Shown here: one piece after another, positions 1 through 8,133 of the stretch | Layout: each line of letters starts with the position of its first letter | Numbering within the stretch: the stretch's first letter is position 1 | Source: Bacillota bacterium | GTDB taxonomy: Bacteria; Bacillota; Ch66 | Direction: 5' to 3' | Assembly (NCBI GenBank): GCA_013178045.1 | Contig: JABLXP010000005.1 | Coordinates: 96,615-160,614 of the forward strand | DNA length: 64,000 nucleotides | The notes under the pieces: model-generated | The model's database searches: none | What the model saw: only the letters and a program-made list of their open reading frames with translations | What the model was told of the DNA's origin: nothing | Made by a program: the position numbers and the translations under genes

Positions 1-999
1 CTGGAGGCGGTTCTCAAAAACGTTCTCCACGATTACACTGGTTCCGTTGGCCCGACACAGCAGGGCCATCATCTGGGACTGCATATCTGTTGGGAAACCC
101 GGATACGGCAGGGTCTTCACGTCAACGGCAGATATTTCTTCAGGTCCAATTACTTCTACGCTTTCATCCTTTTCAATCACGGTGGTGCCGGTCTCGCGCA
201 GCTTGGCGATAATGGGGTGAAGGTGGGTAGGAATGACGTTCTCCAGACAAACCTGTCCACCGGTCGCCGCAGCCGCTACCATGAAGGTACCCGCCTCAAT
301 CCGGTCCGGGATGACCGCATAACGCACACCACGCAGTTCACTAACCCCTTCAATCTTGATTATATCAGTTCCTGCTCCGCGAATTTTGGCCCCCATCGCG
401 TTTAAGAAATTGGCCAGGTCAACCACTTCCGGCTCCTTGGCCACGTTTTCCACGGTGGTCGTCCCCGGCACAACACTAGCAGCCATCATAATGTTTTCTG
501 TCGCGCCAACGCTGGGGAAGTCCAAATAGATCTTATTTCCCTGCAATGTTCCCGCTCTGGCCTTAATAAACCCGTGCTCAAGCGCTACATCTACCCCGAG
601 CCGCTGCAGCCCTTTTATGTGTAAATCCATCGGTCGCGAGCCAATGTTGCAACCACCGGGGAGGCTGATCTCGGCGATTCCTCGTCGCCCAACCAGCGAT
701 CCCAGCAACAGGTTTGAAGCTCGCAACTTTTTGGCCTGGTCATAAGGAGTAATAAACATAACATTATCGGGGACCCGAATCGCCACGGTTCCCGGTTCTA
801 ACCAGACCGTCTCCGCTCCTAGTGAAGTCAGGATATTTAATAATGTTTCCACGTCCTGAATCCGCGGAATGTTTTCCAGAATCGTTTCCCCTTTAGCCAG
901 AACACTGGCCGCGATGATCGCCAGGGCAGCGTTCTTCGCCCCACTAATTCTGACTTTCCCGACTAATTTCTGGCCACCCCTGACCACGATTTTATCCAC
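1..999 (-). CDS. murA: UDP-N-acetylglucosamine 1-carboxyvinyltransferase, 3' end cut by window
   Basis: Transfers enolpyruvate from PEP to UDP-GlcNAc, the first committed cytoplasmic step of peptidoglycan synthesis. The 333 visible residues start MDKIVVRGGQ, keep the substrate-binding SGAKNAAL (19-26) and carry the catalytic cysteine Cys117 in LPGGCNIGSRP. About 85-90 C-terminal residues lie beyond position 1. The start is GTG at 999, placed by GGAGG eight bases or so upstream (about 1008-1013). Bacillota often carry two murA paralogues; which one this is cannot be told from the fragment. The upstream neighbour is the BON protein, separated by about 190 bases in which I see no clear gene. Confidence 0.96.
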   Translation of the reverse strand, partial: MDKIVVRGGQKLVGKVRISGAKNAALAIIAASVLAKGETILENIPRIQDVETLLNILTSLGAETVWLEPGTVAIRVPDNVMFITPYDQAKKLRASNLLLGSLVGRRGIAEISLPGGCNIGSRPMDLHIKGLQRLGVDVALEHGFIKARAGTLQGNKIYLDFPSVGATENIMMAASVVPGTTTVENVAKEPEVVDLANFLNAMGAKIRGAGTDIIKIEGVSELRGVRYAVIPDRIEAGTFMVAAAATGGQVCLENVIPTHLHPIIAKLRETGTTVIEKDESVEVIGPEEISAVDVKTLPYPGFPTDMQSQMMALLCRANGTSVIVENVFENRLQ

Positions 1000-1188
1000 T
1001 CGAGGTTTCCTCCTTCAGGCCTTGCCCAGGCTTTTCATCAGCCATAATACGACATAATTTATATTCTAGGACGGGGTGAATATTCCTGCCGCAAAACCAG
1101 CAAAATCCTGCTTTTCGCCTTGGGAATTACTGGCTAGCACGTTAAAGCGTGTTGTTTCTAGACAGCACGCTGTATATTTGTCTCTCAA

Positions 1189-1731
1189 TCATTTTCCGGG
1201 CTGGTGTTCAATCTGAGTACGAACATCATGGGCCGGGACCGTATCTGTTCTGGATAAGGCAAGTTCAACCGCATTGGTGATCGTGACCTCGTCTTCCCCA
1301 CCACCGGCCGCCAACTGGCTAAAAACCGCTTTGACTCCTGGCACCTGCTCGCTTTGTTGGATGGCCAGCGCTTCCTCTGCCGCTGATTCCACATGACCAT
1401 ATAAGTAAACTACTCCGTCCTCAACCCTGACCTCAATCTCATGTAAATTGAGGGCTACTGCTTCCAGACGTTCCTGAACCGCTTGCTGCAGGTCCCGATC
1501 GCTCCCGGGATTATCCCAACTGACGGTCAGACTGTTATCGACTGCAGTTACGCCGGCCACCTGTTTAACAACTTCCTCCACCTTCCTTTTCTCCGCCAGA
1601 ACATCAACCACCCCCGACAGTCTAACCAATCCCCCTTGCACGTCGACATGGATGCCCTCGCCACTGTGCTGCAAACTATTTATAATGGCTCTTTCAACTG
1701 CTGCCTTCAGTTTCCGTTCCTGGTCGTGCAT
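1189..1731 (-). CDS. BON-domain protein
   Basis: A 180-residue protein with two BON-like repeats (roughly residues 5-75 and 78-145). Each shows the BON pattern of an amphipathic helix followed by GxVxLxGxV: GGLVRLSGVVDV in the first and DGVVYLYGHVES in the second. BON domains bind phospholipid or other hydrophobic surfaces and are common in osmotic-shock proteins. No signal peptide or membrane segment is visible, so it probably stays in the cytoplasm or at the inner membrane face. The start ATG has an AAGGGGG site about 11 bases upstream. It stands alone between murA and a peptidase gene. The precise function is unknown. Confidence 0.8.
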   Translation of the reverse strand: MHDQERKLKAAVERAIINSLQHSGEGIHVDVQGGLVRLSGVVDVLAEKRKVEEVVKQVAGVTAVDNSLTVSWDNPGSDRDLQQAVQERLEAVALNLHEIEVRVEDGVVYLYGHVESAAEEALAIQQSEQVPGVKAVFSQLAAGGGEDEVTITNAVELALSRTDTVPAHDVRTQIEHQPGK

Positions 1732-1848
1732 AGTTTTCTAAACCCCCTTGCCGTTGCGTGTATCCTTTAATCAGGCTTTTCGTATATTTTGCCCAAGCCG
1801 CATGATTTTACCCAAAAAACAACCTGGTGAGCTTACCAGGTTATAGAT

Positions 1849-2727
1849 TTAATTTAAGTTGTGTTTTAACCAAACGCGAAACTGGCTTTCAAAACCGGTC
1901 AAGTTACAGCCCAATACTTGCTTCATCACTGTATTTATGCTTCGACCCTGGCCAAGCTGGTCCAAAATTACCATCAGCTTGTCTTTTCCATAGGTACTGA
2001 CGATAAAGTCAACTGCGGCCAGCGATTCCCAATAGGCCAGGGTCTGGTCAGGCATGACATCAAACGTACGGTCCAATTGGTTTAACGTATAGAGCTGACT
2101 CGGGTCGAGCTGTGATGGCGGGTCGAAAGCAAAACCCGTTAGTTGGCGCTCCTCGTACTGGGCAATCCCCTCGGTGAGCCAGCGGGGATAATTGCCTTTG
2201 GTAATATAATCAACTACTAGATGTGTGTACTCGTGGGCCATGGGTCCAATCTGCTGAAAAACACGCTTCATCTGGTCTGGTTCACTTTCCCCAAGCCAGG
2301 AGTTAGGCGACAGCAAACGGATTGTCCCCATCCAGTATACACCCATCGCGCGCTGGTCGGCTTTGCAGCCGAAACTTTTCCCCAGGGCCACCATATTCGG
2401 GTAAACGATAATTGGAATCTTACCTGGCGGGTGAAAACTCAGCCTTTCATTTATCGGTTGATAGATTTGCTCAGCCGTTTCCAGGACAAGGGGAATCACG
2501 TTCGCATCCTGAAACTGATATTTTACTTGAAAGTGCTCACTCTCAGCCAGCTGGTAATCCTGGGTCTGTAAATTTAAACTAGTTTTCACGTACTCGCGAA
2601 AGACCGTGTAGAAGGCCTGTCGGGCCAAACCCGGATAACGCCAGAACACGGTCCCGAGGACCAAAAAACACGCCAGCCCCAGATTGAACAACAATCTGGC
2701 TTTGCCCACCACCCTTTGGGCATTCAC
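1849..2727 (-). CDS. membrane-anchored MA-type zinc metallopeptidase
   Basis: A gluzincin-like peptidase: HEYTH at residues 165-169 supplies two zinc-binding histidines and the catalytic Glu, and WLTEGIAQYEE about 17 residues later supplies the third ligand (Glu186). One N-terminal membrane segment (about 12-30, LLFNLGLACFLVLGTVF) suggests an enzyme anchored with its catalytic part outside the cell. The family matches the collagenase-like peptidase MA group; the substrate is unknown. I chose GTG at 2727 because of the GGAGGGGG site before it. An in-frame ATG at 2784 would add 19 residues but has no ribosome site and overlaps a TATAAT-like sequence. The gene is monocistronic by spacing. Confidence 0.8.
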   Translation of the reverse strand: MNAQRVVGKARLLFNLGLACFLVLGTVFWRYPGLARQAFYTVFREYVKTSLNLQTQDYQLAESEHFQVKYQFQDANVIPLVLETAEQIYQPINERLSFHPPGKIPIIVYPNMVALGKSFGCKADQRAMGVYWMGTIRLLSPNSWLGESEPDQMKRVFQQIGPMAHEYTHLVVDYITKGNYPRWLTEGIAQYEERQLTGFAFDPPSQLDPSQLYTLNQLDRTFDVMPDQTLAYWESLAAVDFIVSTYGKDKLMVILDQLGQGRSINTVMKQVLGCNLTGFESQFRVWLKHNLN

Positions 2728-2923
2728 CTCTATAACCCCCTCCCCCGTTGGGATCGCTCCCTTCAGGCTCCTCCTTGTCCACATTATACTATATCAGCCT
2801 GATCGCGGGGTCTGGGAATTACAGGAAACCAATTCTCTTGGGGTCCGCGACTATTTCATTGGTGTCGTAAAGTTTCTAGACAAATTACTGACTTCTTCCC
2901 CTTATGGTTGCAGAAGGAACAGA

Positions 2924-3844
2924 TTAAATCCCCAAACTGGCCAGATACCTTTCTGCCGATACCGCCGCTAGAGCCCCGTCCCCTACCGCGGTCGACACCT
3001 GACGGAGAATTTTGTTCCTGACATCACCAGCCGCAAATAGTCCAGGCACGTTGGTTTCTAAATTTTGGTTCGTAATAACGTAACCTTCTGGGGTTAGGGT
3101 AACGATATCCTTTAAAAAATCGCTGTTAGGATCGACCCCAATAAAAACAAACACCCCATCGGTCACAAAATCTTCTTTTTGGTTTGTCTTGACATGGCGG
3201 AGAACAACCTTCTCCACCTTATCTCCACCTTTAATCTCTTCCACCACGGTATCCCAACGGATATCAATTTTCGGGTTGTTGAAGACCCGCTCCTGAATAA
3301 TCCTGGCCGCCCGGAATTGGTCACGTCGGTGTACCAGCGTTACCCGATTGGCATACTTGGTTAAAAAGAGCCCTTCTTCTAACGCCGCATCACCACCACC
3401 CACCACAACAACGTTCCGGCTTTTAAAGAAAGCGCCGTCACAGGTAGCACAGTAGGAAACACCGCGACCCCAAAACTCTAGCTCCCCCCGTACGCCTAGC
3501 GGCCTCGGCTTAGCTCCGCTGGCAATAATAATCGTTCGGGCCTGGAAGACTCCGCCGACCGTTTTCACTTTTTTAGGCTCGCCGATTTCCAGACCAATAA
3601 CTTCGTCAATCTTTAACTCCATCCCAAAACGCATAGCCTGCTCTTGAAAGTTCATCATTAACTCGGGTCCGGCAATTCCCTGTGGGAAGCCCGGGTAGTT
3701 TTCAATAAGATCGGTAGTGCTGGCCTGGCCACCTGGCAATCCGCGCTCAAAAAGAAGTGTTTTCAGCTTGGCCCGTGCGGTGTAGAGTCCAGCCGTTAGC
3801 CCGGCTGGACCACCGCCAATGATAATCACATCATATATTTCCAT
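2924..3844 (-). CDS. trxB: thioredoxin-disulfide reductase
   Basis: A 306-residue FAD/NADPH flavoprotein that reduces thioredoxin. Visible are the FAD-binding GGGPAGLTAG (10-19), the redox-active CATC (Cys132/Cys135), the NADPH site VVVGGGDAALEE, and the C-terminal FAD motif GLFAAGDVRNK. The length is normal for the low-molecular-weight type. The start is ATG at 3844, with AGGAAGG nine bases upstream; a GTG three codons earlier abuts that site and is unlikely to be used. No thioredoxin gene is adjacent. In an anaerobic clostridial setting the enzyme would serve ribonucleotide reductase and general thiol maintenance. Confidence 0.95.
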   Translation of the reverse strand: MEIYDVIIIGGGPAGLTAGLYTARAKLKTLLFERGLPGGQASTTDLIENYPGFPQGIAGPELMMNFQEQAMRFGMELKIDEVIGLEIGEPKKVKTVGGVFQARTIIIASGAKPRPLGVRGELEFWGRGVSYCATCDGAFFKSRNVVVVGGGDAALEEGLFLTKYANRVTLVHRRDQFRAARIIQERVFNNPKIDIRWDTVVEEIKGGDKVEKVVLRHVKTNQKEDFVTDGVFVFIGVDPNSDFLKDIVTLTPEGYVITNQNLETNVPGLFAAGDVRNKILRQVSTAVGDGALAAVSAERYLASLGI

Positions 3845-3965
3845 ATTTCGCACCCTTCCTAAAATCTTATTTCGTATATTTTACTTGGTATATTTTCCCC
3901 GGCTGGTTCACGATACATGCCGGGTACAAGAAAATCGACTTCATTGACTGTATACCTAGACGAAG

Positions 3966-3992
3966 AAAAAGCCACCAGACTGAATGGTGGCT
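3966..3992 (-). terminator. intrinsic terminator of the G5/M23 peptidase gene
   Basis: AGCCACCA pairs perfectly with TGGTGGCT across a 7-base loop, and on the minus strand the stem is followed at once by TTTTT (3966-3970). It lies about 27 bases past the stop of the M23 gene. Confidence 0.85.
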
Positions 3993-4018
3993 AAATTTCG
4001 CGATCGCTTCTACCCCAG

Positions 4019-5467
4019 CTACCGCAGGTAGTTCATCGGATTTCGCGGAACCCCATAGGTTCGAACCTCAAAATGTAAGTGGGAACCGGTGCTGCGGCCG
4101 GTACTGCCAACCTTGGCGATAATCTGTCCCCGGGAAACCTCATCACCTTCTCTGACCAGGATCGCCGAACAGTGGGCGTAACGTGTCGTCAGACCGTTAC
4201 CGTGACTGATTTCCACCATTCGCCCGTACCCACCATCCCAGCCAGCAAACGTGACTTTGCCGCCTTCAGCAGCTAAAATAGGATCGCCGGTCGAACCATC
4301 TATATCGATAGCGGGGTGGAATTCACGCCCCCGGAAGCCATACCGAGATGTAATGTTTCCCCGCAGAGGCCAGCCAAGTTTACCGCCTCCGTCTTCACCC
4401 CGGGAGGCCACCATTATTTTACTGCCCCGCACAACCACTTTATCAACCGGTTCTTTGATTATCGTCTCCTCGATAATCTTACGTTCAACCGTCTGGCCAT
4501 TTCGCTTGACCAGTTCGTAGGTAACCTCTTTACTCCCTTCCGTCCCCGCTTGTTTAACAGTCTCGGTGCCTCGCCATTGATTGGGGTCCCGTTCAACCTT
4601 TACCTGATAGGGGATCACTTCTGTCCCCTGGCCGCGCACACTGGTAACCACCGTGAGTAGCGGTTGGACTTTCACCACGCTTATTTCCTGATCAATATTC
4701 AGTTTCTCCGTCAAATTCGGATTAGCGTCGAGGAGATCTTTTATCAGTAGACCGTGTGCTCGGGCGATCGACCAGAGCGAGTCACCCGCTTTTACTTTGT
4801 ATTTGACTGTCTGGTCCGCTCCGTTGATCAAAAGATCCACGGCCTGCTCCGGACTGAGAATGTCGTTAACGGCTAAAGTCTCTTCTTTAAACTCCACCTT
4901 ATCTTCGATGGTAACGGCCAGGAGCTGTTCCTGTCCTTCTATTTGGCTGGCGTAATACTCTTTGACCCGGTTTAAAACCTGTTCCCCAACTGTTGGATTA
5001 GCTACCGCCAGACGTTTTTCTCCATTGATCAACACTACCGCCCCGGTAGTAACCAGCCGCAGTTGCTTCTCCAGAAGCTTTTCGAGTTCTCCTTTAGACA
5101 AAAGCTCCTTGCGTTGTCCATAAGTCCGCGTGTATGTAATCTGGTCAGCGATCTGTACTACTTGTCCACCCAGCGCCGTACTCTTTTTGTTTTTCAACTC
5201 TTCAATGGCTTGTTTGGCTATTGACTCGCTACTGACCAATCCCACCTCGTTACCATTAACCATTACCGCCAGGGCGCTTTTGGTAGTGTGGTAATATATA
5301 CCAACAGAAACCACAATCATGACCAGCATTACCACAATGATTAATTGTCGGGGATATCTATCGCGCACCTTGTTTAGTTGGCGCTTGGTTTTGCGAAACC
5401 AGGGTTTAACCACCTCATTGTTAAATTTAATCTGAGCAGCAATAAAGTTCTCTTTAAGTTCCTTCAT
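4019..5467 (-). CDS. G5-LysM-M23 cell-wall endopeptidase
   Basis: A 482-residue peptidoglycan hydrolase. In order: short cytoplasmic N-terminus, one membrane segment (41-58), a long extracytoplasmic region, a LysM domain (about 222-265, YKVKAGDSLWSIARAHGL), a G5 domain (about 268-347), and a C-terminal M23 (LytM) peptidase domain. Zinc ligands and catalytic residues are visible: His384 and Asp388 in HPAIDID, His432, and HLH at 463-465. The architecture is common in Bacillota for enzymes that cut peptide cross-links during growth, division or sporulation. A second M23 protein lies at 52.3-53.2 kb. The gene has its own promoter at 5514-5542 and a terminator. Confidence 0.92.
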   Translation of the reverse strand: MKELKENFIAAQIKFNNEVVKPWFRKTKRQLNKVRDRYPRQLIIVVMLVMIVVSVGIYYHTTKSALAVMVNGNEVGLVSSESIAKQAIEELKNKKSTALGGQVVQIADQITYTRTYGQRKELLSKGELEKLLEKQLRLVTTGAVVLINGEKRLAVANPTVGEQVLNRVKEYYASQIEGQEQLLAVTIEDKVEFKEETLAVNDILSPEQAVDLLINGADQTVKYKVKAGDSLWSIARAHGLLIKDLLDANPNLTEKLNIDQEISVVKVQPLLTVVTSVRGQGTEVIPYQVKVERDPNQWRGTETVKQAGTEGSKEVTYELVKRNGQTVERKIIEETIIKEPVDKVVVRGSKIMVASRGEDGGGKLGWPLRGNITSRYGFRGREFHPAIDIDGSTGDPILAAEGGKVTFAGWDGGYGRMVEISHGNGLTTRYAHCSAILVREGDEVSRGQIIAKVGSTGRSTGSHLHFEVRTYGVPRNPMNYLR

Positions 5468-5513
5468 AACTTCAATCCTTTCGGACTAAAAGCTGGAAAC
5501 ACAACCTGCACTT

Positions 5514-5542
5514 ATTATAACATAGAAAAACCTGGTCGTAAA
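5514..5542 (-). promoter_or_regulatory. sigma-A type promoter of the G5/M23 gene
   Basis: On the minus strand TTTACG (5537-5542) and TATAAT (5514-5519) are separated by 17 bases, about 45 bases before the ATG at 5467. Confidence 0.65.
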
Positions 5543-5596
5543 CCCCTAAGTCAGAGTGCGAACGAACCCAATGGATCTAGACGTTGATATTAGAAA

Positions 5597-5619
5597 GAAA
5601 ATCGCCTAAACCAGGCGAT
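5597..5619 (-). terminator. intrinsic terminator of scfB
   Basis: ATCGCCT/AGGCGAT inverted repeat (5601-5607 and 5613-5619) followed on the minus strand by TTTTCTTTCT. It overlaps the last codons of scfB. Confidence 0.75.
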
Positions 5620-6994
5620 GTAGTACTTGGAGATAGATAGCGCACTCTAAACGTTTTTTTGTCAACGCACATCCCAGTTGATAAGGGGTAAAAATGTTAT
5701 CGTTAAACGCCACCGCATTGGCATGACAGCCACCGCTGCAGTAGAACCGCGCCCAGCACTGCCGGCAAGCCGGCTTTCGGTAAATATCTGCCCCGCGGAA
5801 AATGGCCACCAGATCTGTTCTCACCAGTCCCCCCTCCAGCAGGTTGCCCATTTTATACCCTTCTCGGCCGATGAACTGGTGGCAGGGATAGATGTCTCCC
5901 GTTGGAGTAATTGCCAGGTATTCATGGCCGGCCCCACAACCTGACAGACGTTTGGGCAGGCATGGCCCACGTTCGAGATCGAGATTAAAGTGGAAAAAGG
6001 TAAATGGTCGGCCTTGTTTTCGTGTTTCCTCGTAATAACGGGTTAACTCCGTATACTCGGCAAATAGCCGGGGCAGATCATCCAGCCGCAGCCCGTAATT
6101 GGTACCCGCAGGGGCCACCACCGGTTCCAGTGAGATCTGATCAAAACCCAGCCCGACCAAGTGCTTGACGTCTTCGGCGAAGTCCAGGTTATATCGGGTG
6201 TAAGTCCCACGGATATAGTAGTTCTGGTAGCCGCGCGAGGCGACAAATTCAAGGAGCAGTGGCAACAGCTCCTGATATGTCCCACTACCATTTGCTTTGA
6301 CGCGCAGTCGATCGTGAACAGCCTTTCGTCCATCTAAACTAAGCACGACACTGACCTGCTCATCATTAAGATACTGTTGGTTTTCACTGTTTAACAGCGT
6401 CCCATTGGTCGTGAGGGTGAACCTGAACTCCTTGTTTGTCTCTCGTCCGCGCTGCCGGGCATAGGCGATGATCTCCTTGACTACGGCCATGTTGAGCAAA
6501 GGTTCACCGCCGAAGAAATCAATTTCGCAGTGCCGGCGGGCCTTGGAGTGGGCAATTAAAAAATCAACAGCCGCCTGCCCAACTTCGAGCGGCATTAATC
6601 CCCGCGGGCCACCAAAGTTCCCGGTCGTCCCAAAGCAATATGCACAACGAAGATTGCAATCGTGCGCTACGTTGAGGCAGAGCGATTTAACCACCGGCTC
6701 ATCGTGGTTTATCCGCTCAGGAACATCATCAAAGCTAAATAAGACCCTTTCGTTTTTCAATTGCTGGAGCTCCGCTCCCACTTCCTCGATTTCTCCAACC
6801 GAATACTTCTTTTCAAGCGCTTGTCTGGCCTGTAGCCAATTGCCCCTGGTCTGTTCCAGGGCATCAAGGAGATCCCAGGTGATTTCATCAATCAAGTGCA
6901 CTGAGCCGCTGTTAACATCCAGCAGGATACGGTAGTCGTTGAACTGGAACTTATGGATGCCGCTGTTGAAGTCATAACCTTCTATTTGGAGCAT
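5606..6994 (-). CDS. scfB: radical SAM SCIFF peptide maturase
   Basis: A 462-residue radical SAM/SPASM enzyme that installs a thioether cross-link in the SCIFF peptide encoded just upstream. The N-terminal 100 residues form a peptide-recognition region. The [4Fe-4S]/SAM motif CxxxCxxC is at Cys113, Cys117 and Cys120 (HDCNLRCAYCFG). Further on are the SAM-binding FFGGEPLLN and a C-terminal SPASM region with several cysteines (LSGCGAGHEY, GDIYPCHQF, CRQCWARFYCSGGCHANA, YQLGC) that bind auxiliary clusters. The pairing with a short six-cysteine peptide identifies the family. The gap to scfA is about 85 bases and both are probably one transcript from the promoter at 7270-7298. Confidence 0.93.
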   Translation of the reverse strand: MLQIEGYDFNSGIHKFQFNDYRILLDVNSGSVHLIDEITWDLLDALEQTRGNWLQARQALEKKYSVGEIEEVGAELQQLKNERVLFSFDDVPERINHDEPVVKSLCLNVAHDCNLRCAYCFGTTGNFGGPRGLMPLEVGQAAVDFLIAHSKARRHCEIDFFGGEPLLNMAVVKEIIAYARQRGRETNKEFRFTLTTNGTLLNSENQQYLNDEQVSVVLSLDGRKAVHDRLRVKANGSGTYQELLPLLLEFVASRGYQNYYIRGTYTRYNLDFAEDVKHLVGLGFDQISLEPVVAPAGTNYGLRLDDLPRLFAEYTELTRYYEETRKQGRPFTFFHFNLDLERGPCLPKRLSGCGAGHEYLAITPTGDIYPCHQFIGREGYKMGNLLEGGLVRTDLVAIFRGADIYRKPACRQCWARFYCSGGCHANAVAFNDNIFTPYQLGCALTKKRLECAIYLQVLHRLV

Positions 6995-7079
6995 ACTTAC
7001 CTCCGCAAAAAAATAATCCCCTTAGACCAGGAGACTACGAATGAACCCGCGTCTAAAAAGAGGATATGCTCGAAAGGCA

Positions 7080-7235
7080 TTAGTTTCGGTTCTGGCAGAC
7101 CTGGTTACCGACCGTGCAAGAAGTCTTGCAGGCTGATTGGCAGGAAGTTTGACACTCACCGCAACCGCCGGATTTACTGGTTTCGGTTAACGAGAACTTA
7201 ACTACGGGTTGAATGTGGACAGTTTTCTTTTCCAT
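7080..7235 (-). CDS. scfA: SCIFF (six cysteines in forty-five) ribosomal peptide precursor
   Basis: A 51-residue peptide starting MEKKTVHIQP with cysteines at 25, 28, 32, 36, 40 and 47, in the spacing GGCGECQTSCQSACKTSC that defines the SCIFF family found across Clostridia. The maturase downstream makes a cysteine-to-threonine type thioether. The biological role of mature SCIFF is unknown. The start is the ATG at 7235, with GAGGAGG about 10 bases upstream; a longer frame to 7298 has no support and would run through the promoter. Confidence 0.94.
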   Translation of the reverse strand: MEKKTVHIQPVVKFSLTETSKSGGCGECQTSCQSACKTSCTVGNQVCQNRN

Positions 7236-7269
7236 CACGCACAAACCTCCTCTTAGAATTGCAGATAGT

Positions 7270-7298
7270 ATTATATCATACTTTAGAGACCCCGACAA
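7270..7298 (-). promoter_or_regulatory. promoter of scfAB
   Basis: Minus-strand TTGTCG (7293-7298), 17-base spacer, TATAAT (7270-7275), 35 bases before the scfA start. The -35 box lies inside the 3' end of the upstream gene, so scfAB can be expressed on its own. Confidence 0.7.
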
Positions 7299-7521
7299 TC
7301 CACCCGATACTAAGCAGCATCAGCGCCAATCTGGTTGTTCCACGTGGAAATATTTCTAGATTAGCATTCAAAATGACTAAGGGGATGATGACCAAAAGAA
7401 TTACCATGAGCCCAAACCCGCGCCGTCGTTCGGGGGGTATCCGTCTAGCTGCCAGCCGCCCGCCCAGCCAAGCGATGACGATCAAGGCCAAATAGGTTAA
7501 GGCTTTCTCCAAACCGACCAT
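7276..7521 (-). CDS. small membrane protein of unknown function
   Basis: An 81-residue protein starting MVGLEKALTY with three likely membrane segments (about 7-25, 36-54 and 64-78) and a basic loop RRIPPERRR between the first two. I do not recognise the family. The start ATG at 7521 has AAAGGAGC seven bases upstream; a longer frame back to 7602 lacks a site. It ends 40 bases before scfA, but scfA has its own promoter, so linkage to SCIFF is only positional. The coding sequence contains a near-perfect parS-like 16-mer at 7336-7351. Confidence 0.6.
   Translation of the reverse strand: MVGLEKALTYLALIVIAWLGGRLAARRIPPERRRGFGLMVILLVIIPLVILNANLEIFPRGTTRLALMLLSIGWIVGVSKV
7336..7351. promoter_or_regulatory. 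parS-like site inside a coding sequence
   Basis: TGTTCCACGTGGAAAT differs from the parS site at 56021-56036 (TGTTCCACGTGGAACA) at one base, C15 to A. It lies in the coding region of the small membrane protein. ParB sites scattered within tens of kilobases of the origin are usual in Bacillota, so this may be a functional secondary site. Confidence 0.55.
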
Positions 7522-7660
7522 GGCGTTAGCTCCTTTTATAAAAGTGAATAGGGAGTGAATAGGGCGCTTTTTAATTGTACCAGGGTTTAGATAACAGGGC
7601 AAGCGTTTCTAACCAAGAAAAAAAGAGAGCACCTCCTGCCTGGCCAGCTGGTTTAAGGTA

Positions 7661-7705
7661 AGACAAAAACACTTCTTAACCTGAACTTCAGGAAAGAAGT
7701 GTTTT
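7661..7705 (-). terminator. terminator of the tRNA operon
   Basis: A 12-bp stem AAAACACTTCTT (7666-7677) with AAGAAGTGTTTT (7694-7705); the loop holds a second small inverted repeat (CCTGAA/TTCAGG). On the minus strand the stem runs into TTTTTG just past the last tRNA. Confidence 0.85.
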
Positions 7706-7710
7706 CATTG

Positions 7711-7785
7711 TGGAGCGGAAAACGGGATTCGAACCCGCGACACCCGGCTTGGGAAGCCGGTGCTCTACCACTGAGCTACTTCCGC
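7711..7785 (-). tRNA. tRNA-Gly (anticodon CCC)
   Basis: 75 nt including encoded CCA. Acceptor GCGGAAG pairs with the 3' TTTCCGC region; D arm GCTCAGTGGTAGAGC; anticodon stem CCGGC/GCCGG with loop TTCCCAA, anticodon CCC; T arm GCGGGTTCGAATCCCGT. Last gene of the operon. Confidence 0.93.
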
Positions 7786-7802
7786 ACGTATTATCCAGAT
7801 TT

Positions 7803-7845
7803 ACGGATTTTCAGTCCGCTGCTCTACCAACTGAGCTACTGAGCC
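7803..7845 (-). pseudogene. truncated tRNA-Phe (anticodon GAA)
   Basis: The 5' 43 bases of a Bacillota-type tRNA-Phe are present: GGCTCAG acceptor strand, TA, D arm GCTCAGTTGGTAGAGC, anticodon stem GCGGA/TCCGT with loop CTGAAAA (GAA). After the anticodon stem the sequence becomes unrelated (17 bases) and then tRNA-Gly begins, so variable loop, T arm, 3' acceptor strand and CCA are missing. It cannot fold as a functional tRNA. A deletion in the operon or an assembly error are the two explanations. Confidence 0.85.
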
Positions 7846-7866
7846 GCCATAAAATTTAAGAGAAGA

Positions 7867-7943
7867 TGGCGGAGCTGACGGGAGTCGAACCCGCGATCTC
7901 CTGCGTGACAGGCAGGCATGTTAGGCCACTACACCACAGCTCC
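7867..7943 (-). tRNA. tRNA-Asp (anticodon GTC)
   Basis: 77 nt with encoded CCA. Acceptor GGAGCTG/CAGCTCC, anticodon stem CCTGC/GCAGG, loop CTGTCAC, T arm GCGGGTTCGACTCCCGT. Confidence 0.95.
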
Positions 7944-7962
7944 GTAAAACTAAAATTCCTCC

Positions 7963-8038
7963 TGGTGGGCGATGACGGGATCGAACCGCCGACCTCATGC
8001 ATGTGAGGCATGCGCTCTACCGACTGAGCTAATCGCCC
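7963..8038 (-). tRNA. tRNA-Val (anticodon CAC)
   Basis: 76 nt with encoded CCA. Acceptor GGGCGAT/ATCGCCC, anticodon stem CATGC/GCATG, loop CTCACAT, T arm GGCGGTTCGATCCCGTC. Confidence 0.94.
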
Positions 8039-8039
8039 A

Positions 8040-8114
8040 TGGTGACCCGTAGGGGATTCGAACCCCTGTTGCCGGCGTGAAAGGCCGGTGTCTTAACCAC
8101 TTGACCAACGGGCC
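8040..8114 (-). tRNA. tRNA-Glu (anticodon TTC)
   Basis: 75 nt with encoded CCA. Acceptor GGCCCGT/ACGGGTC, anticodon stem CCGGC/GCCGG, loop CTTTCAC, T arm AGGGGTTCGAATCCCCT. One base separates it from tRNA-Val. Confidence 0.95.
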
Positions 8115-8133
8115 AGATATTATTAGATAAAGA

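Noticed and set aside
1138..1180. Inverted repeat after the BON gene as a terminator
   Set aside because: AGCGTG/CACGCT arms are imperfect and no T run follows on either strand.
6468..6935. Plus-strand frame of 155 codons
   Set aside because: Antisense to the well-supported radical SAM gene scfB; serine-rich shadow translation, no ribosome site.
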